Below, piece after piece: positions 31,093-43,479 of a stretch of 64,000 nt of DNA (the first letter of the stretch is position 1; each line of letters begins with the position of its first letter). The position numbers and the translations under genes were made by a program. The notes under the pieces were generated by a model. That model made no database searches, was not told the origin of the DNA, and worked only from the letters and a program-made list of their open reading frames with translations. Source of the DNA: Photorhabdus akhurstii (GTDB taxonomy: Bacteria; Pseudomonadota; Gammaproteobacteria; Enterobacterales; Enterobacteriaceae); assembly GCF_018448925.1 (NCBI RefSeq), contig NZ_RCWE01000006.1:1-64000 (forward strand), read 5' to 3'.

Positions 31093-33528
31093 TTAAAGCC
31101 GTTGTGACAAACGGTTAAGATCCGACTGAATCGCTCCGGCGGTCACATCACGACCCGCCCCCGGCCCACGTATCACTAACGGATTATCGCGGTACCAACG
31201 GCTCTCAATCGCAAACACGTTGTCACACGGTAGCAAGGAAGCCAATGGGTGATCAGGACGCACCGCCTCAACACCCACTTTTGCCTTACCATTCGCATTA
31301 AAACGAGCAACATAGCGCAGCACCATGCCCATTTCCTGCGCTGCGGCTAATCGTTGCACCATTTGTTCATTGATCGCACCGCTATTATCAAAGAACTGTT
31401 CAATAGAACCTGATGCTGCTTCTTTCGGAACTAGTGACTCAACACGCACCTGCTCTGGCTCAATCTCATACCCTGCTTCACGGGCAAGGATAATCAATTT
31501 GCGCATCACATCCTGACCAGACAGATCAATACGCGGATCAGGTTCTGTCAATCCCTGTTGCCACGCCTGTTCGACTAAATCACTGAATGGTACTGAACCA
31601 TCAAATTGCAGAAATAGCCAAGATAATGTACCGGAGAAAATGCCGCTAATGGACAAAATGGTATCGCCACTCTCCCGTAAATCTCTCACTGTATGGTTGA
31701 TCGGTAAGCCCGCGCCAACTGTCGCATTGTAAAACCAATGACGACCCGTTTTGGCAAATGCGTCGCGAATAAGGCGATAGTCGCTGCTACTGGAAGCACC
31801 TGCAATTTTATTGGCGCTGATAACATGGAAACCATAGCTGGCGAAATCTCTGTAACATCGAGCTAGTTCTTCACTAGCGGTCACATCCAAGATCACCAGA
31901 TCGTCATAAGGGTGCGCTCGCATCCACAGAAATAATGCATCAACATCATATTCTGTCGCTTCATCGTCAAAAAAAGCTAATGCTCGGCTAGCATCAATTC
32001 CTTGATAGTCCAGTAAGCTCCGGCGACTATCCACCACACCGGCTAGAATAAATTCAAAATCACTGCGAGCCGAAATATTTTTCTGCTCACGAGCGAATAA
32101 CTCCAACCAACGGGAGCCAATATTACCCTTACCAAACAAAATCAGACCAATCCGCTTTTCAGCACGGAACAAACTCTGATGCAGCCCCTGAATCACATGT
32201 TCAGTCTGATTGGTCCGCAGCACCGCGACAAGGCTAATGCCATCCTCCGCGTGCCAGATAAATTCTACCGGCTGATCTTTAAGTTGCTGATAAAAACGGT
32301 GGCAATGTAATGGATTCTTGCATACACCGGCCCCAACCAGCGCCACCAACGCCAGACCTTCTCTTAGGGAAAGTCTCCCCGGAAGCGCAGCATCTTCCAG
32401 CACACCCAGTGCACTATTCACCACTTCGGAAGTGTAACAGAGCTGAATCAAATTACAGTCTGGATGGATACCTGTTGCCAATGGACGAATTTGTTCCCGT
32501 TTTAATAACAGATCAATGTCTTTGTATATCTGTTTAAAATCATGATGAGCAACCAGGTGCAACTCAATCAGGCAAACATCATCATGGCTAGTAACAATTT
32601 TTGCGCCAGTTCCAGAAGCTAAAACTCTTTCAATACGCGTTGAACCTTGTTCCGGCTGGTAGCTGCAACGTAATAGCAAATCAATATCACTGATGGAAAC
32701 AGGCTGTAAAGTACGGGTATGCAGCACAGGTGCGGCAAGACGGGCAAGCTCGCTGGCTTCATCCAAACGCAATAGCGGCAACAAACAGGCATCTTTAACT
32801 TTTCTCGGATCAGCACTGTAAACACCGGCAACATCACTCCAGATGGTTACTCGTCTCGCCCCTGCCAAAGCCCCGACTTGAGTTGCAGAATAGTCACTGC
32901 CATTCCGCCCCAATAAAACCGTTTCTCCATCATGATTACTGGAGATAAAACCGGTCACGACCAGTCGCTTATTTAGATTTTGAGTTAACAACTGATTTAA
33001 CAACGGCTGGGAAAGGGTAACGTCGATTTGTGGTTGAGCCGCTCGCTCTGCGCGTAAAAACTGGCGGGCATCCACCCAATCGCTAGGAATACCCTGGTCT
33101 TCAAGCACCGCTGACATCAAACGTGCGGACCAGATCTCTCCGTGTCCCACCACTTCTGCGTAAGTCACATCACTAACCGGTTTATCCAGTAATGCACTTA
33201 GTTTTTCAAGATCGGCAATAAAACGCTTTACCAGCTCTTCAGCAACAGTTTCAGGCAGCAAACCTCTAATCAGATCCTGCTGATAACGCCGCAGAACCTG
33301 CTGTACCTGATGGGCAGAGATACGGTCGTTCTGGCTCAGTTTAAGCCAATTAATTAACTGGTTAGTCGTGCTGCCTGCCGCGGATACCACCATTAAGTCA
33401 CCGGGTTGGCTGTAATTAGCCATAATCTTGGCTACCCGTTGATAACATTTCACATCCGCGAGACTGCTTCCACCAAACTTATGTAATTGGCGGCCATTTT
33501 CCGCCGTTGCAACTGCCAGTGCACTCAT
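31093..33528 (-). CDS. metL: bifunctional aspartokinase II / homoserine dehydrogenase II MetL
   Basis: First and third steps from aspartate towards methionine. The product is 811 residues (E. coli 810). The aspartokinase domain (~10-300) starts HKFGGSSLADVKCY and contains LLGRNGSDYSAT. A degenerate regulatory region follows, then the homoserine dehydrogenase domain (~460-811) with the Rossmann LFGKGNIGSRWLELF and the NATVGAGLPINHTVRDL signature. The ATG at 33528 (MSALAVA) sits 5 nt after GGAG; a GTG at 33534 overlaps the metB stop. It is co-transcribed with metB and so likely MetJ-controlled. Confidence 0.95.
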   Translation of the reverse strand: MSALAVATAENGRQLHKFGGSSLADVKCYQRVAKIMANYSQPGDLMVVSAAGSTTNQLINWLKLSQNDRISAHQVQQVLRRYQQDLIRGLLPETVAEELVKRFIADLEKLSALLDKPVSDVTYAEVVGHGEIWSARLMSAVLEDQGIPSDWVDARQFLRAERAAQPQIDVTLSQPLLNQLLTQNLNKRLVVTGFISSNHDGETVLLGRNGSDYSATQVGALAGARRVTIWSDVAGVYSADPRKVKDACLLPLLRLDEASELARLAAPVLHTRTLQPVSISDIDLLLRCSYQPEQGSTRIERVLASGTGAKIVTSHDDVCLIELHLVAHHDFKQIYKDIDLLLKREQIRPLATGIHPDCNLIQLCYTSEVVNSALGVLEDAALPGRLSLREGLALVALVGAGVCKNPLHCHRFYQQLKDQPVEFIWHAEDGISLVAVLRTNQTEHVIQGLHQSLFRAEKRIGLILFGKGNIGSRWLELFAREQKNISARSDFEFILAGVVDSRRSLLDYQGIDASRALAFFDDEATEYDVDALFLWMRAHPYDDLVILDVTASEELARCYRDFASYGFHVISANKIAGASSSSDYRLIRDAFAKTGRHWFYNATVGAGLPINHTVRDLRESGDTILSISGIFSGTLSWLFLQFDGSVPFSDLVEQAWQQGLTEPDPRIDLSGQDVMRKLIILAREAGYEIEPEQVRVESLVPKEAASGSIEQFFDNSGAINEQMVQRLAAAQEMGMVLRYVARFNANGKAKVGVEAVRPDHPLASLLPCDNVFAIESRWYRDNPLVIRGPGAGRDVTAGAIQSDLNRLSQRL

Positions 33529-33530
33529 GG

Positions 33531-34691
33531 TCACTCCTTTACTACTGCTTGAAATGCATTTTCCAAATCAGCGATTAAATCCTGACTATCTTCAATACCC
33601 ACAGAAACACGCAATAGTGAATCCGTAATCCCCGCTTCCGCCCTTGCCTGTGCTGACATTCCAGCGTGAGTCATGGTAGCAGTATGGGAAATTAAGGTTT
33701 CCACCCCGCCCAATGATTCCGCCAAAGTAAATAACTTTAACTCAGACAAGAAACAGCGTATCGCCTGCTCATTACCATCTAACTCAAAGCTTATCATTGC
33801 GCCAAAACCAAATTGTTGTTTACAAGCAATTTCATGCCCTGGATGATCTTTCAAAGCCGGGTAAAAAAGTTTTTTCACTAACGGTTGATGTTGAAGATAA
33901 TCGACAATCTCCAATGCATTCTTTTGCTGTAACAAGACCCGTGGCGATAAAGTACGCATACCACGCAACAGCAGGTAACTATCAAACGCGGCGCCGGTTA
34001 CACCAATATTATTCGCCCACCAAGCGAGTTCCGTTGCAACCGCTTCATCCTTTGCAATAATGGCTCCGGCAATCACATCAGAGTGCCCGTTAAGATATTT
34101 AGTGCAGGAATGCACAACCAAATCTGCCCCCAACGCCAGAGGCTTCTGTAATACCGGACTCAGGAAAGTGTTATCAACAACAACTGTCGCACCTACCTCA
34201 TGAGAAAGTTGGCATATATGGGCAATATCGACAATACGTAACAAAGGATTACTGGGCGTTTCAATCAAGACCAACTTTGGTTTTTTGGACAATACTTGCT
34301 TTAATGCCTGTTCATCACTCTGATCGACAAAAGCCACTTCATAAGCACCGCGTTGACTCAGGCTATCAAACAAGCGGTAGCTGCCGCCATAACAGTCATG
34401 AGGAGCAATCAACAGATCGCCGGGCTTAAGGAAAACCGTGCATAACAGGTGAATGGCTGACATTCCACTGCTGGTCATGATAGCACCCGCGCCCCCCTCC
34501 AGCTCAGCTAACGCTCGTTGCACCATATCACGGCCTGGATTACTCCTGCGGGAATAATCATGCGTCCTTGGCTGATTAAAATCAGTAAAATTATATGTAC
34601 TGGAAAGATAAATAGGTGGAACAACACAGCCATACTGCTCATCATTATTCAGCCCATTGCGAACTGCTATTGTTGCCGGTTTGCGTGTCAT
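33531..34691 (-). CDS. metB: cystathionine gamma-synthase MetB
   Basis: PLP enzyme joining O-succinylhomoserine and cysteine to form cystathionine. The product is 386 residues from the ATG at 34691 (MTRKPATIAVR), equal to E. coli. The PLP lysine is in HSCTKYLNGHSD and the phosphate contact region is YSRRSNPGRD; APHDCYGGSYR is also conserved. Four extra codons to 34703 are possible. It is the first gene of metBL, divergent from metJ across met boxes. Confidence 0.96.
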   Translation of the reverse strand: MTRKPATIAVRNGLNNDEQYGCVVPPIYLSSTYNFTDFNQPRTHDYSRRSNPGRDMVQRALAELEGGAGAIMTSSGMSAIHLLCTVFLKPGDLLIAPHDCYGGSYRLFDSLSQRGAYEVAFVDQSDEQALKQVLSKKPKLVLIETPSNPLLRIVDIAHICQLSHEVGATVVVDNTFLSPVLQKPLALGADLVVHSCTKYLNGHSDVIAGAIIAKDEAVATELAWWANNIGVTGAAFDSYLLLRGMRTLSPRVLLQQKNALEIVDYLQHQPLVKKLFYPALKDHPGHEIACKQQFGFGAMISFELDGNEQAIRCFLSELKLFTLAESLGGVETLISHTATMTHAGMSAQARAEAGITDSLLRVSVGIEDSQDLIADLENAFQAVVKE

Positions 34692-34748
34692 ATCAGCTAC
34701 CACTGTCTGTCATAAATTGAATCAGGGAAGAATATCCGCTAGCACAAT

Positions 34749-34780
34749 GGACGTCAATACATCTAGACATCTAAACCTCT
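34749..34780. promoter_or_regulatory. met boxes between metB and metJ
   Basis: Four contiguous 8-mers, GGACGTCA, ATACATCT, AGACATCT and AAACCTCT, resemble the MetJ consensus AGACGTCT. They lie 58-89 bp upstream of metB and on the far side of the gap from metJ. This suggests autoregulation plus control of metBL. Confidence 0.75.
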
Positions 34781-34989
34781 TTACGGTTAGATTAAGCAAT
34801 GGGATAATTATTCATCATAACTAATGCTGCTTTATTTGTTCTTTATTTATTAATAGCCATTAGTTTATCGCATATACTATAACTGTATAATTGATAAGGA
34901 AATCACGATAAAATGGCAATATGTTACAACGAAAGCTGGTGTTGTTATCTGGCTTAATTTTATGATTTCACGACTATTTAAGGTACCCC

Positions 34990-35307
34990 ATGGCTGAGTG
35001 GAACGGTGAATATGTCAGCCCTTATGCTGAACATGGCAAAAAAAGCGAACAGGTGAAGAAAATCACAGTTTCAATCCCTTTGAAAGTGTTGAGGATCCTC
35101 ACTGACGAACGCACACGTCGCCAAGTAAATAACCTGCGTCACGCGACCAACAGTGAATTGCTGTGTGAAGCATTCCTACACGCATTTACTGGGCAACCAC
35201 TACCCGATGATGCTGATTTACGTAAAGAGCGTAATGATGAAATCCCAGAGGCTGCCAAAAAGATCATGCGGGAATTAGGTATTGATCCTGATACTTGGGA
35301 ATATTGA
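34990..35307 (+). CDS. metJ: methionine repressor MetJ
   Basis: Ribbon-helix-helix repressor using S-adenosylmethionine as corepressor. Its 105 residues match the E. coli length. The DNA-contacting beta strand is [15 protein letters not shown] (residues ~23-37), followed by the conserved [32 protein letters not shown] segment. It is divergent from metBL with met boxes in between. Confidence 0.97.
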   Translation: MAEWNGEYVSPYAEHGKKSEQVKKITVSIPLKVLRILTDERTRRQVNNLRHATNSELLCEAFLHAFTGQPLPDDADLRKERNDEIPEAAKKIMRELGIDPDTWEY

Positions 35308-35317
35308 TAGTAGCGCA

Positions 35318-35350
35318 AAAAACTCCCATAGAAATTCAGGGATTTTTTAT
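35318..35350 (+). terminator. weak terminator after metJ
   Basis: A-rich arm with TCCC pairs with GGGA and a run of T's (GGGATTTTTT). The stem is short in GC, so efficiency is uncertain. Confidence 0.5.
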
Positions 35351-35365
35351 ATGGCTAAAATACAA

Positions 35366-35392
35366 AACGCCCGATGCAAAGCACCGGGCGTT
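35366..35392 (-). terminator. terminator of rpmE
   Basis: AACGCCCG (35366-35373) / CGGGCGTT (35385-35392). On the minus strand it is followed by TTGTATTTT. Confidence 0.75.
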
Positions 35393-35435
35393 AGTACCAA
35401 TTGGCCTGTTATTACGGACAGGCTCAATTCTGCAA

Positions 35436-35651
35436 TTACTTGCTGACACCTGGAACGTTGAAACGTTTCTTGAAGCGATCAACACGACCACCAGTAGCAA
35501 CATCACGTTGTTTACCCGTATAGAATGGGTGGCATTGGCCGCATACGTCTAGGTTCAGAGCGTGACCAACGGTAGATCTGATTTGCATTACATTACCGCA
35601 AGAGCAGGTTGCAGTAACTTCTTCATATTTAGGATGAATACCTTTTTTCAT
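35436..35651 (-). CDS. rpmE: 50S ribosomal protein L31
   Basis: 71 residues (E. coli 70). This is the zinc-binding form of L31: cysteines C16 and C18 (TCSCG) and C37 and C40 (VCGQCH) are present. The conserved HPFYTG motif follows. It is divergent from priA, as in E. coli. Confidence 0.97.
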   Translation of the reverse strand: MKKGIHPKYEEVTATCSCGNVMQIRSTVGHALNLDVCGQCHPFYTGKQRDVATGGRVDRFKKRFNVPGVSK

Positions 35652-35820
35652 GGGATAACCTCTGTTAAGGCCGTGTCGCTATCCAGCCCTGTTGCCGCCA
35701 GACACCACACGTCGTGTTGATAAAATGAGTTTGGTATCTTCCATACCAAAGGCGGCGGATCATACAGAAGATCTGCCTATCTCGCAATGAAATCCACTCA
35801 ACACCTATGGTACTCTATAA

Positions 35821-38070
<2,250 letters not shown>

Positions 38071-38204
38071 CGATTAATTGCCTCTATTTTAAAACACATA
38101 ACCTGAGCAGATTAAACATACTCTTATTTACTATTTAAAAAATCGCACCTGACAATCAGTAATCAATGAAAAATTATTCACTAATTTGCGAGCCATATCG
38201 AATA

Positions 38205-38220
38205 AATGATTTATATCACA
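38205..38220. promoter_or_regulatory. CRP-like site upstream of cytR
   Basis: AATGA-TTTATA-TCACA has one perfect CRP half-site and one degenerate half-site, about 180 bp upstream of cytR. E. coli cytR is also CRP-dependent. The rest of the 326-bp gap shows nothing else I can name. Confidence 0.45.
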
Positions 38221-38396
38221 CTTTTTTACAAACTAAGGAATAAATGAATTTGCCAAACTGTTTAGAATGATCCCTTAATAACATTGTCATAACCTTAAAC
38301 CGCATGTCATTACTTTTCTTAAAGTCACTGACGGTTTCCCGGCAACCAGAAATTGACAATCATTTAACTAACCCGTCAGGAAATGAGGAGTGAGTT

Positions 38397-39425
38397 TTGG
38401 AGCAGAAAAAGAATGGCACCTCCGCAACAATGAAAGATGTCGCTGAAGTGGCTGGCGTTTCTACCGCAACAGTATCAAGAACACTCATGAATCCAGAAAA
38501 GGTTTCTTCCCAGACCCGACAAAAAGTGGAACAAGCTGTACTGGCTGTGGGTTATTGCCCAAATAACTTATCCCGTAATCTTAAACGCGGTGAGTCAAAA
38601 ACTATTTTAGTGATAGTGCCAAATATCAGCGATCCCTTTTTCACTGATGTGATTTGCGGCATTGAAGAGACAGCGGCAGAACATGGCTATCTGGTTTTAA
38701 TCGGTGATTGCCAACATCAGCAAAAACAGGAACACACGTTTCTTAACCTGATTGTCACCAAACAAATTGATGGTCTGTTGTTACTGGGTTCTAATGTCCC
38801 GTTTGATGCCAGCAAAGAAGAGCAAAAAAACCTACCACCTATGGTAATGGCGAACGAATTTGCACCAGAGCTAGAGCTGCCGACTATTCATATTGATAAT
38901 CTGACCGCCGCATTCAATGCCACTCATTATCTGCAAACATTGGGACATAAACGCATTGCTTGCCTCTCCGGCCCAGAAAACATACCGATTTGCCGCTATC
39001 GCCTTCAAGGATATATCCAAGCACTGCGTCGCTCTGGCGGGACAATTCGTGAAGATTATATTGTCCAAGGTAATTTTACCCATGAAAGCGGCGCAAAATT
39101 GACTGAACAACTACTCTCTCTGTTAGATCCCCCTACAGCCATCTTCTGCCACAGCGATGTTATGGCGATTGGAGTGATGTGGCAGGCTAAAAGAATGGGC
39201 TTAAAAATACCGGAAGATTTATCCATCATTGGGTTTGATAACTTAAGTCTCGCCATGTACAGCGATCCGCCATTGACAACCGTTGGCCAACCCCGTTACC
39301 AAATTGGTCACAAAGCAATGTTACTGTTGCTAGATCAAATTCAGGGCCACACAACATCTGGCGGTTCTCAGTTACTGGAATCAGAATTAATTATTCGGCA
39401 AAGCACCTGTTCGCCTAAAAGCTAG
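38397..39425 (+). CDS. cytR: LacI-family nucleoside-uptake repressor CytR
   Basis: Cytidine-responsive repressor that acts with CRP at nucleoside transport and catabolism promoters. The product is 342 residues. The LacI helix-turn-helix is TMKDVAEVAGVSTATVSRTL (~11-30), with the periplasmic-binding-protein-like effector domain after residue 60. The start is TTG at 38397, 6 nt after GAGGAG, giving an N-terminus (MEQKKNGTSATMKDV) that lines up with E. coli CytR. It is followed by ftsN on the same strand. Confidence 0.93.
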   Translation: MEQKKNGTSATMKDVAEVAGVSTATVSRTLMNPEKVSSQTRQKVEQAVLAVGYCPNNLSRNLKRGESKTILVIVPNISDPFFTDVICGIEETAAEHGYLVLIGDCQHQQKQEHTFLNLIVTKQIDGLLLLGSNVPFDASKEEQKNLPPMVMANEFAPELELPTIHIDNLTAAFNATHYLQTLGHKRIACLSGPENIPICRYRLQGYIQALRRSGGTIREDYIVQGNFTHESGAKLTEQLLSLLDPPTAIFCHSDVMAIGVMWQAKRMGLKIPEDLSIIGFDNLSLAMYSDPPLTTVGQPRYQIGHKAMLLLLDQIQGHTTSGGSQLLESELIIRQSTCSPKS

Positions 39426-39494
39426 GCAAATAACCGCAGGTTAAGTAACATATCGTTTATTTTCTTTTATTTAAATTACTCAGCGAATTAGACA

Positions 39495-40322
39495 GTGGCA
39501 CAACGAGATTATGTGAGTCGCGGGCGTTCAAACACCCGCCGTAAAAATACCGATAAGAAAAAATACCAAGCCCAAGGGTTGCCAAAAGCAACACTGGCTG
39601 TCGCGGTAGCATTAGTCATTATCTTTATTGGTGGCCTTTACTTTATTACCCACAATAAACAGAAAAGCGAATCAGAAGTAGTGCCAAAACATTCTCAGCA
39701 AAACAGTGGGTTACCGCCAAAACCGGAAGAACGCTGGCGCTATATCAAAGAATTGGAAAATCGTCCCGTTGGCATTGAGACACCACGTGAGCCTTCATCC
39801 GGAGGGCAAATCAATTCACAAACTCAGCTAACCGCCGAGCAACGGCAGTTACTTGAACAAATGCAGGCGGATATGCGCCAACCGGCGACTTCGCTGCCAG
39901 AAGTACCATACAATGGTGTTCAAGTGCCGCGTTCACAAGTGATCATCAAGCCATCAACGGAAACACAACAACCGCTGGAAACAAGACCGCAACCACAGCC
40001 TCAACAAACGTTACCGCAACAATCAATGCAGACTCAGCCAGTTCAGCCACAAACGCTACCACCGGCTGAGAACAGTAAACCAAAGCCCGTAGAAAAGGCA
40101 CAGCGTATGATTTTACAATGTGGTTCATTCCGCAATATGGACCAAGCTGAATCAGTACGCGCCAATCTGGCATTTGCGGGCATTGAAAGCCAGATCACAA
40201 CGGGAGATGGCTGGCATCGTGTTGTTCTTGGTCCCTACAGTAAAAACACCGCAGAAAAAATGCGGGAGCGCCTGAAAGGCGTTGGCGTATCAGGTTGCAT
40301 TCTCCGTGTTACTGGGGGTTGA
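39495..40322 (+). CDS. ftsN: cell division protein FtsN
   Basis: Late divisome activator. The 275-residue protein is bitopic: a basic cytoplasmic tail containing RDYVSRGRS, one transmembrane helix (~32-53), a periplasmic Gln/Pro-rich linker (~140-200) and a C-terminal SPOR domain (~205-275, MILQCGSFRNMDQAESVRANL) that binds denuded septal glycan. It is shorter than E. coli FtsN (319) mainly in the linker. The start is GTG at 39495. Its TGA stop overlaps the -35 of the hslVU heat-shock promoter. Confidence 0.93.
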   Translation: MAQRDYVSRGRSNTRRKNTDKKKYQAQGLPKATLAVAVALVIIFIGGLYFITHNKQKSESEVVPKHSQQNSGLPPKPEERWRYIKELENRPVGIETPREPSSGGQINSQTQLTAEQRQLLEQMQADMRQPATSLPEVPYNGVQVPRSQVIIKPSTETQQPLETRPQPQPQQTLPQQSMQTQPVQPQTLPPAENSKPKPVEKAQRMILQCGSFRNMDQAESVRANLAFAGIESQITTGDGWHRVVLGPYSKNTAEKMRERLKGVGVSGCILRVTGG

Positions 40323-40345
40323 AAAATTATAATTCTCCCCCATCT
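40319..40345 (+). promoter_or_regulatory. sigma-32 heat-shock promoter of hslVU
   Basis: -35 TTGAAA (40319-40324), 13-bp spacer, -10 CCCCATCT (40338-40345). This matches the sigma-32 consensus (CTTGAAA / CCCCATNT) closely, ~100 bp upstream of hslV. Confidence 0.85.
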
Positions 40346-40365
40346 ATACTGCTAAACACCGTGCA

Positions 40366-40408
40366 CACGGTATTTTCGATAGCCGTATACACTGTCGAAA
40401 GTACCGTG
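40366..40408 (+). promoter_or_regulatory. long 5'-UTR stem-loop of hslVU mRNA
   Basis: CACGGTATTTTCGATAG (40366-40382) pairs with CTGTCGAAAGTACCGTG (40392-40408), a 17-bp stem with two G-U pairs and a 9-nt loop. A 5'-UTR hairpin affecting hslVU expression is known in E. coli. The conserved position here suggests the same role. Confidence 0.75.
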
Positions 40409-40446
40409 CGTCACATTTATCTATTTTTGTAACCAAGGGCTTACTC

Positions 40447-40977
40447 GTGACTACAATCGTAAGTGTTCGCCGTAATGGCCAAGTCGTAATCGGTGGTGAT
40501 GGACAGGCAACGATGGGTAATACCGTCATGAAAGGCAATGTCCGTAAAGTTCGCCGCCTCTATAATGACAAAGTAATCGCGGGTTTTGCCGGCGGTACAG
40601 CAGACGCTTTTACTCTGTTTGAACTGTTTGAACGTAAACTTGAAATGCACCAAGGGCATCTAACCAAGGCAGCGGTCGAGCTTGCTAAAGACTGGCGCAC
40701 TGATCGCATGCTACGCAAACTGGAAGCACTGCTAGCAGTCGCAGATGAAAATACCTCTCTAATCATTACAGGTAACGGCGATGTCATTCAACCAGAAAAT
40801 GACCTGATTGCTATTGGTTCCGGTGGTCCGTACGCCCAATCCGCCGCACGGGCAATGTTGGAAAATACCGATCTCAGTGCCAGACAAATCGCAGAGAAAG
40901 CGCTAACCATTGCCGGTGATATCTGCATTTATACCAACCATAATCACAACTTCGAAGAACTTCCTTCAAAAGCGTAA
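40447..40977 (+). CDS. hslV: ATP-dependent protease peptidase subunit HslV (ClpQ)
   Basis: Threonine peptidase forming a double hexamer that degrades proteins fed by HslU. It is 176 residues. After removal of the initiator Met the mature N-terminus is [19 protein letters not shown], exposing the catalytic Thr1. The GTG start at 40447 is required for this N-terminus. It is followed 11 bp later by hslU; both are driven by the heat-shock promoter upstream. Confidence 0.97.
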   Translation: MTTIVSVRRNGQVVIGGDGQATMGNTVMKGNVRKVRRLYNDKVIAGFAGGTADAFTLFELFERKLEMHQGHLTKAAVELAKDWRTDRMLRKLEALLAVADENTSLIITGNGDVIQPENDLIAIGSGGPYAQSAARAMLENTDLSARQIAEKALTIAGDICIYTNHNHNFEELPSKA

Positions 40978-40988
40978 GGGTAGATAGT

Positions 40989-42320
40989 ATGTCTGAAATG
41001 ACTCCACGCGAAATTGTCAGCGAACTTGACAAACACATTATTGGTCAGGACAAAGCGAAACGCGCTGTAGCTATCGCACTCCGTAACCGCTGGCGTCGTA
41101 TGCAGCTAGATGAAACGCTGCGCTACGAGGTAACGCCTAAAAATATCCTGATGATTGGTCCGACTGGGGTAGGTAAAACCGAAATCGCCCGTCGCTTGGC
41201 AAAACTGGCAAATGCGCCGTTTATCAAAGTCGAAGCGACAAAATTCACCGAAGTTGGCTATGTTGGTAAAGAAGTCGACTCTATCATCCGTGATCTGACC
41301 GATGCTGCGGTTAAAATGGTTCGCCTGCAATCTATTGAACAAAACCGTTATCGGGCAGAAGAACTGGCAGAAGAGCGTATTCTTGATGTCCTGATTCCAC
41401 CAGCAAAAAATAATTGGGGACAAACGGAGACGCAAGTCGAACCATCGGCCGCACGCCAGGCATTCCGTAAAAAATTACGCGAAGGTCAACTGGATGATAA
41501 AGAAATCGAGATTGATATTGCTACCACACCGGTAGGCGTCGAGATCATGGCGCCTCCGGGCATGGAAGAGATGACAAACCAGCTGCAATCTATGTTCCAG
41601 AACCTTGCTGGTCAGAAACACAAATCTCGTAAGCTAAAAATCAAAGATGCTTTCAAACTACTGGTCGAAGAAGAAGCCTCTAAACTGGTTAACCCGGAAG
41701 AATTGAAACAACAGGCCATTGATGCCGTTGAACAACACGGTATTGTCTTCATTGATGAAATCGACAAAATTTGTAAACGTGGTCAAACTTCAGGCCCTGA
41801 TGTTTCCCGTGAAGGTGTTCAGCGTGACCTGTTACCACTGGTGGAAGGCTGTACGGTATCCACTAAACACGGCATGGTAAAAACAGACCACATCCTGTTT
41901 ATCGCCTCAGGTGCATTCCAGGTTGCCAGCCCTTCCGATCTAATCCCTGAATTACAAGGGCGTTTGCCAATCCGCGTGGAACTACAAGCATTAACCACAG
42001 AAGATTTTGAGCGTATTCTGACTGAACCAAGTGCATCTCTGACAGAGCAATATAAAGCTCTTATGGCAACAGAAGGAATGGATATCAGTTTCACGACTGA
42101 TGGCATCAGCAAAATCGCTGAATCAGCATGGCAAGTAAATGAATCAACCGAAAATATCGGTGCTCGTCGCCTGCATACTGTGCTTGAACGGCTGATGGAA
42201 GATATCTCCTTCGAAGCCAGCGAACGCCAAGGCCAGTCAGTTAACATTGATGCCGACTATGTTAAACAGCATCTAGATGAACTGGTTGCAGATGAAGATC
42301 TGAGCCGTTTTATCTTATAA
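40989..42320 (+). CDS. hslU: HslUV unfoldase ATPase subunit HslU (ClpY)
   Basis: AAA+ unfoldase partner of HslV. It is 443 residues, with Walker [10 protein letters not shown] (~residues 57-65), Walker [11 protein letters not shown] (~250), the pore loop in [17 protein letters not shown], the inserted I-domain (~110-240) and the C-terminal tail DLSRFIL, which docks into HslV. It ends at a strong terminator. Confidence 0.97.
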   Translation: MSEMTPREIVSELDKHIIGQDKAKRAVAIALRNRWRRMQLDETLRYEVTPKNILMIGPTGVGKTEIARRLAKLANAPFIKVEATKFTEVGYVGKEVDSIIRDLTDAAVKMVRLQSIEQNRYRAEELAEERILDVLIPPAKNNWGQTETQVEPSAARQAFRKKLREGQLDDKEIEIDIATTPVGVEIMAPPGMEEMTNQLQSMFQNLAGQKHKSRKLKIKDAFKLLVEEEASKLVNPEELKQQAIDAVEQHGIVFIDEIDKICKRGQTSGPDVSREGVQRDLLPLVEGCTVSTKHGMVKTDHILFIASGAFQVASPSDLIPELQGRLPIRVELQALTTEDFERILTEPSASLTEQYKALMATEGMDISFTTDGISKIAESAWQVNESTENIGARRLHTVLERLMEDISFEASERQGQSVNIDADYVKQHLDELVADEDLSRFIL

Positions 42321-42356
42321 TCGGTGTATACGATTCCTGATCCACTGTAATTAATG

Positions 42357-42386
42357 ATGGGAGGCTTGCCTCCCATTTGTTTTTTA
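42357..42386 (+). terminator. terminator of hslVU
   Basis: ATGGGAGGC (42357-42365) / GCCTCCCAT (42368-42376), then TTGTTTTTT. Confidence 0.9.
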
Positions 42387-42403
42387 TAAATTTACAGGAG
42401 TAA

Positions 42404-43333
42404 GTGAACGCAGAAATGAACTCATCAACCTCCATTAGTCAAACTCAAGCATGGCTGGAAAGTTTGCGTCCTAAAACGCTGCCACTCGCCCTTGCAGCCA
42501 TTATTACTGGTTCAGCCCTCGCTGCCTGGACAGGGCATTTCAAGCTACCGGTTGCTTTACTGGCGCTATTAACAGCAGCCATACTGCAAATTCTGTCCAA
42601 TCTCGCCAATGATTACGGTGATGTTATCAAAGGTAGTGATACTGAAAAGCGTATCGGGCCACTACGTGGTATGCAAAAAGGCATTATTACCGCCTCACAG
42701 ATGAAAAAAGCGCTGAAGATTATTGTCCTGCTAGCTTGCCTGTCTGGTGGCGCCTTGATTGCCGTTGCCTGTGAAGAACCCGGCGATATATTCGGTTTTC
42801 TGGTACTTGGCCTGCTAGCAATTATTGCCGCAATTACCTATACCGTTGGCGCAAAGCCTTATGGCTATATGGGGCTTGGCGATATTTCAGTCCTGATTTT
42901 CTTTGGCTGGTTAAGTGTTGCCGGTACTTATTATCTTCAAGCAGGTTTTTTTGACTCGGTTGTCATACTCCCGGCTACAGCCAGTGGTCTCCTCTCTACT
43001 GCTGTTTTAAATATCAATAATTTGCGTGATATCGAAGATGACAAACGGCATGGCAAAAACACCCTAGCTGTCCGCCTCGGCCCTACAAAAGCCCGTTATT
43101 ATCACGGCTGTTTAATAATCACAGCAATACTTTGCCTGGCATTATTCACCGTACAAAACTCGTCTGGCTGGTCAGGCTGGCTGTTCCTGCTCGCTTTGCC
43201 TTGGTTGTTCAAACATATGTGGTATGTACTTAATGAACCCACACCAGAGGGAATGCGTCCAATGTTGGGACAGATGGTTAAAGCGGCATTACTGACTAAT
43301 ATTTTATTTTCAGTTGGTCTTATTTTTAACTAA
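42404..43333 (+). CDS. menA: 1,4-dihydroxy-2-naphthoate prenyltransferase MenA
   Basis: Membrane UbiA-family enzyme attaching the polyprenyl chain in menaquinone synthesis. It is 309 residues with about eight membrane helices. Two Asp-rich motifs are present, NLANDYGDVIKGSD (~65-78) and NNLRDIEDD (~205-213). The start is uncertain between GTG 42404 (SD AGGAG 3 nt away) and ATG 42416. The conserved part begins at QAWLESLRPKTLPLA. Confidence 0.94.
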   Translation: MNAEMNSSTSISQTQAWLESLRPKTLPLALAAIITGSALAAWTGHFKLPVALLALLTAAILQILSNLANDYGDVIKGSDTEKRIGPLRGMQKGIITASQMKKALKIIVLLACLSGGALIAVACEEPGDIFGFLVLGLLAIIAAITYTVGAKPYGYMGLGDISVLIFFGWLSVAGTYYLQAGFFDSVVILPATASGLLSTAVLNINNLRDIEDDKRHGKNTLAVRLGPTKARYYHGCLIITAILCLALFTVQNSSGWSGWLFLLALPWLFKHMWYVLNEPTPEGMRPMLGQMVKAALLTNILFSVGLIFN

Positions 43334-43479
43334 ACAGTATTTGTGCTGCTTTTCCGGGGAGGTTGAACTTAATCATTCTATACCTGTTAACAATATCAAT
43401 TTAATAATTGATGATTTTGCTAACATCCACCTGAAAGGGATATACTTACCGTTCCATACCTTAACCAGACGTAAATCCT

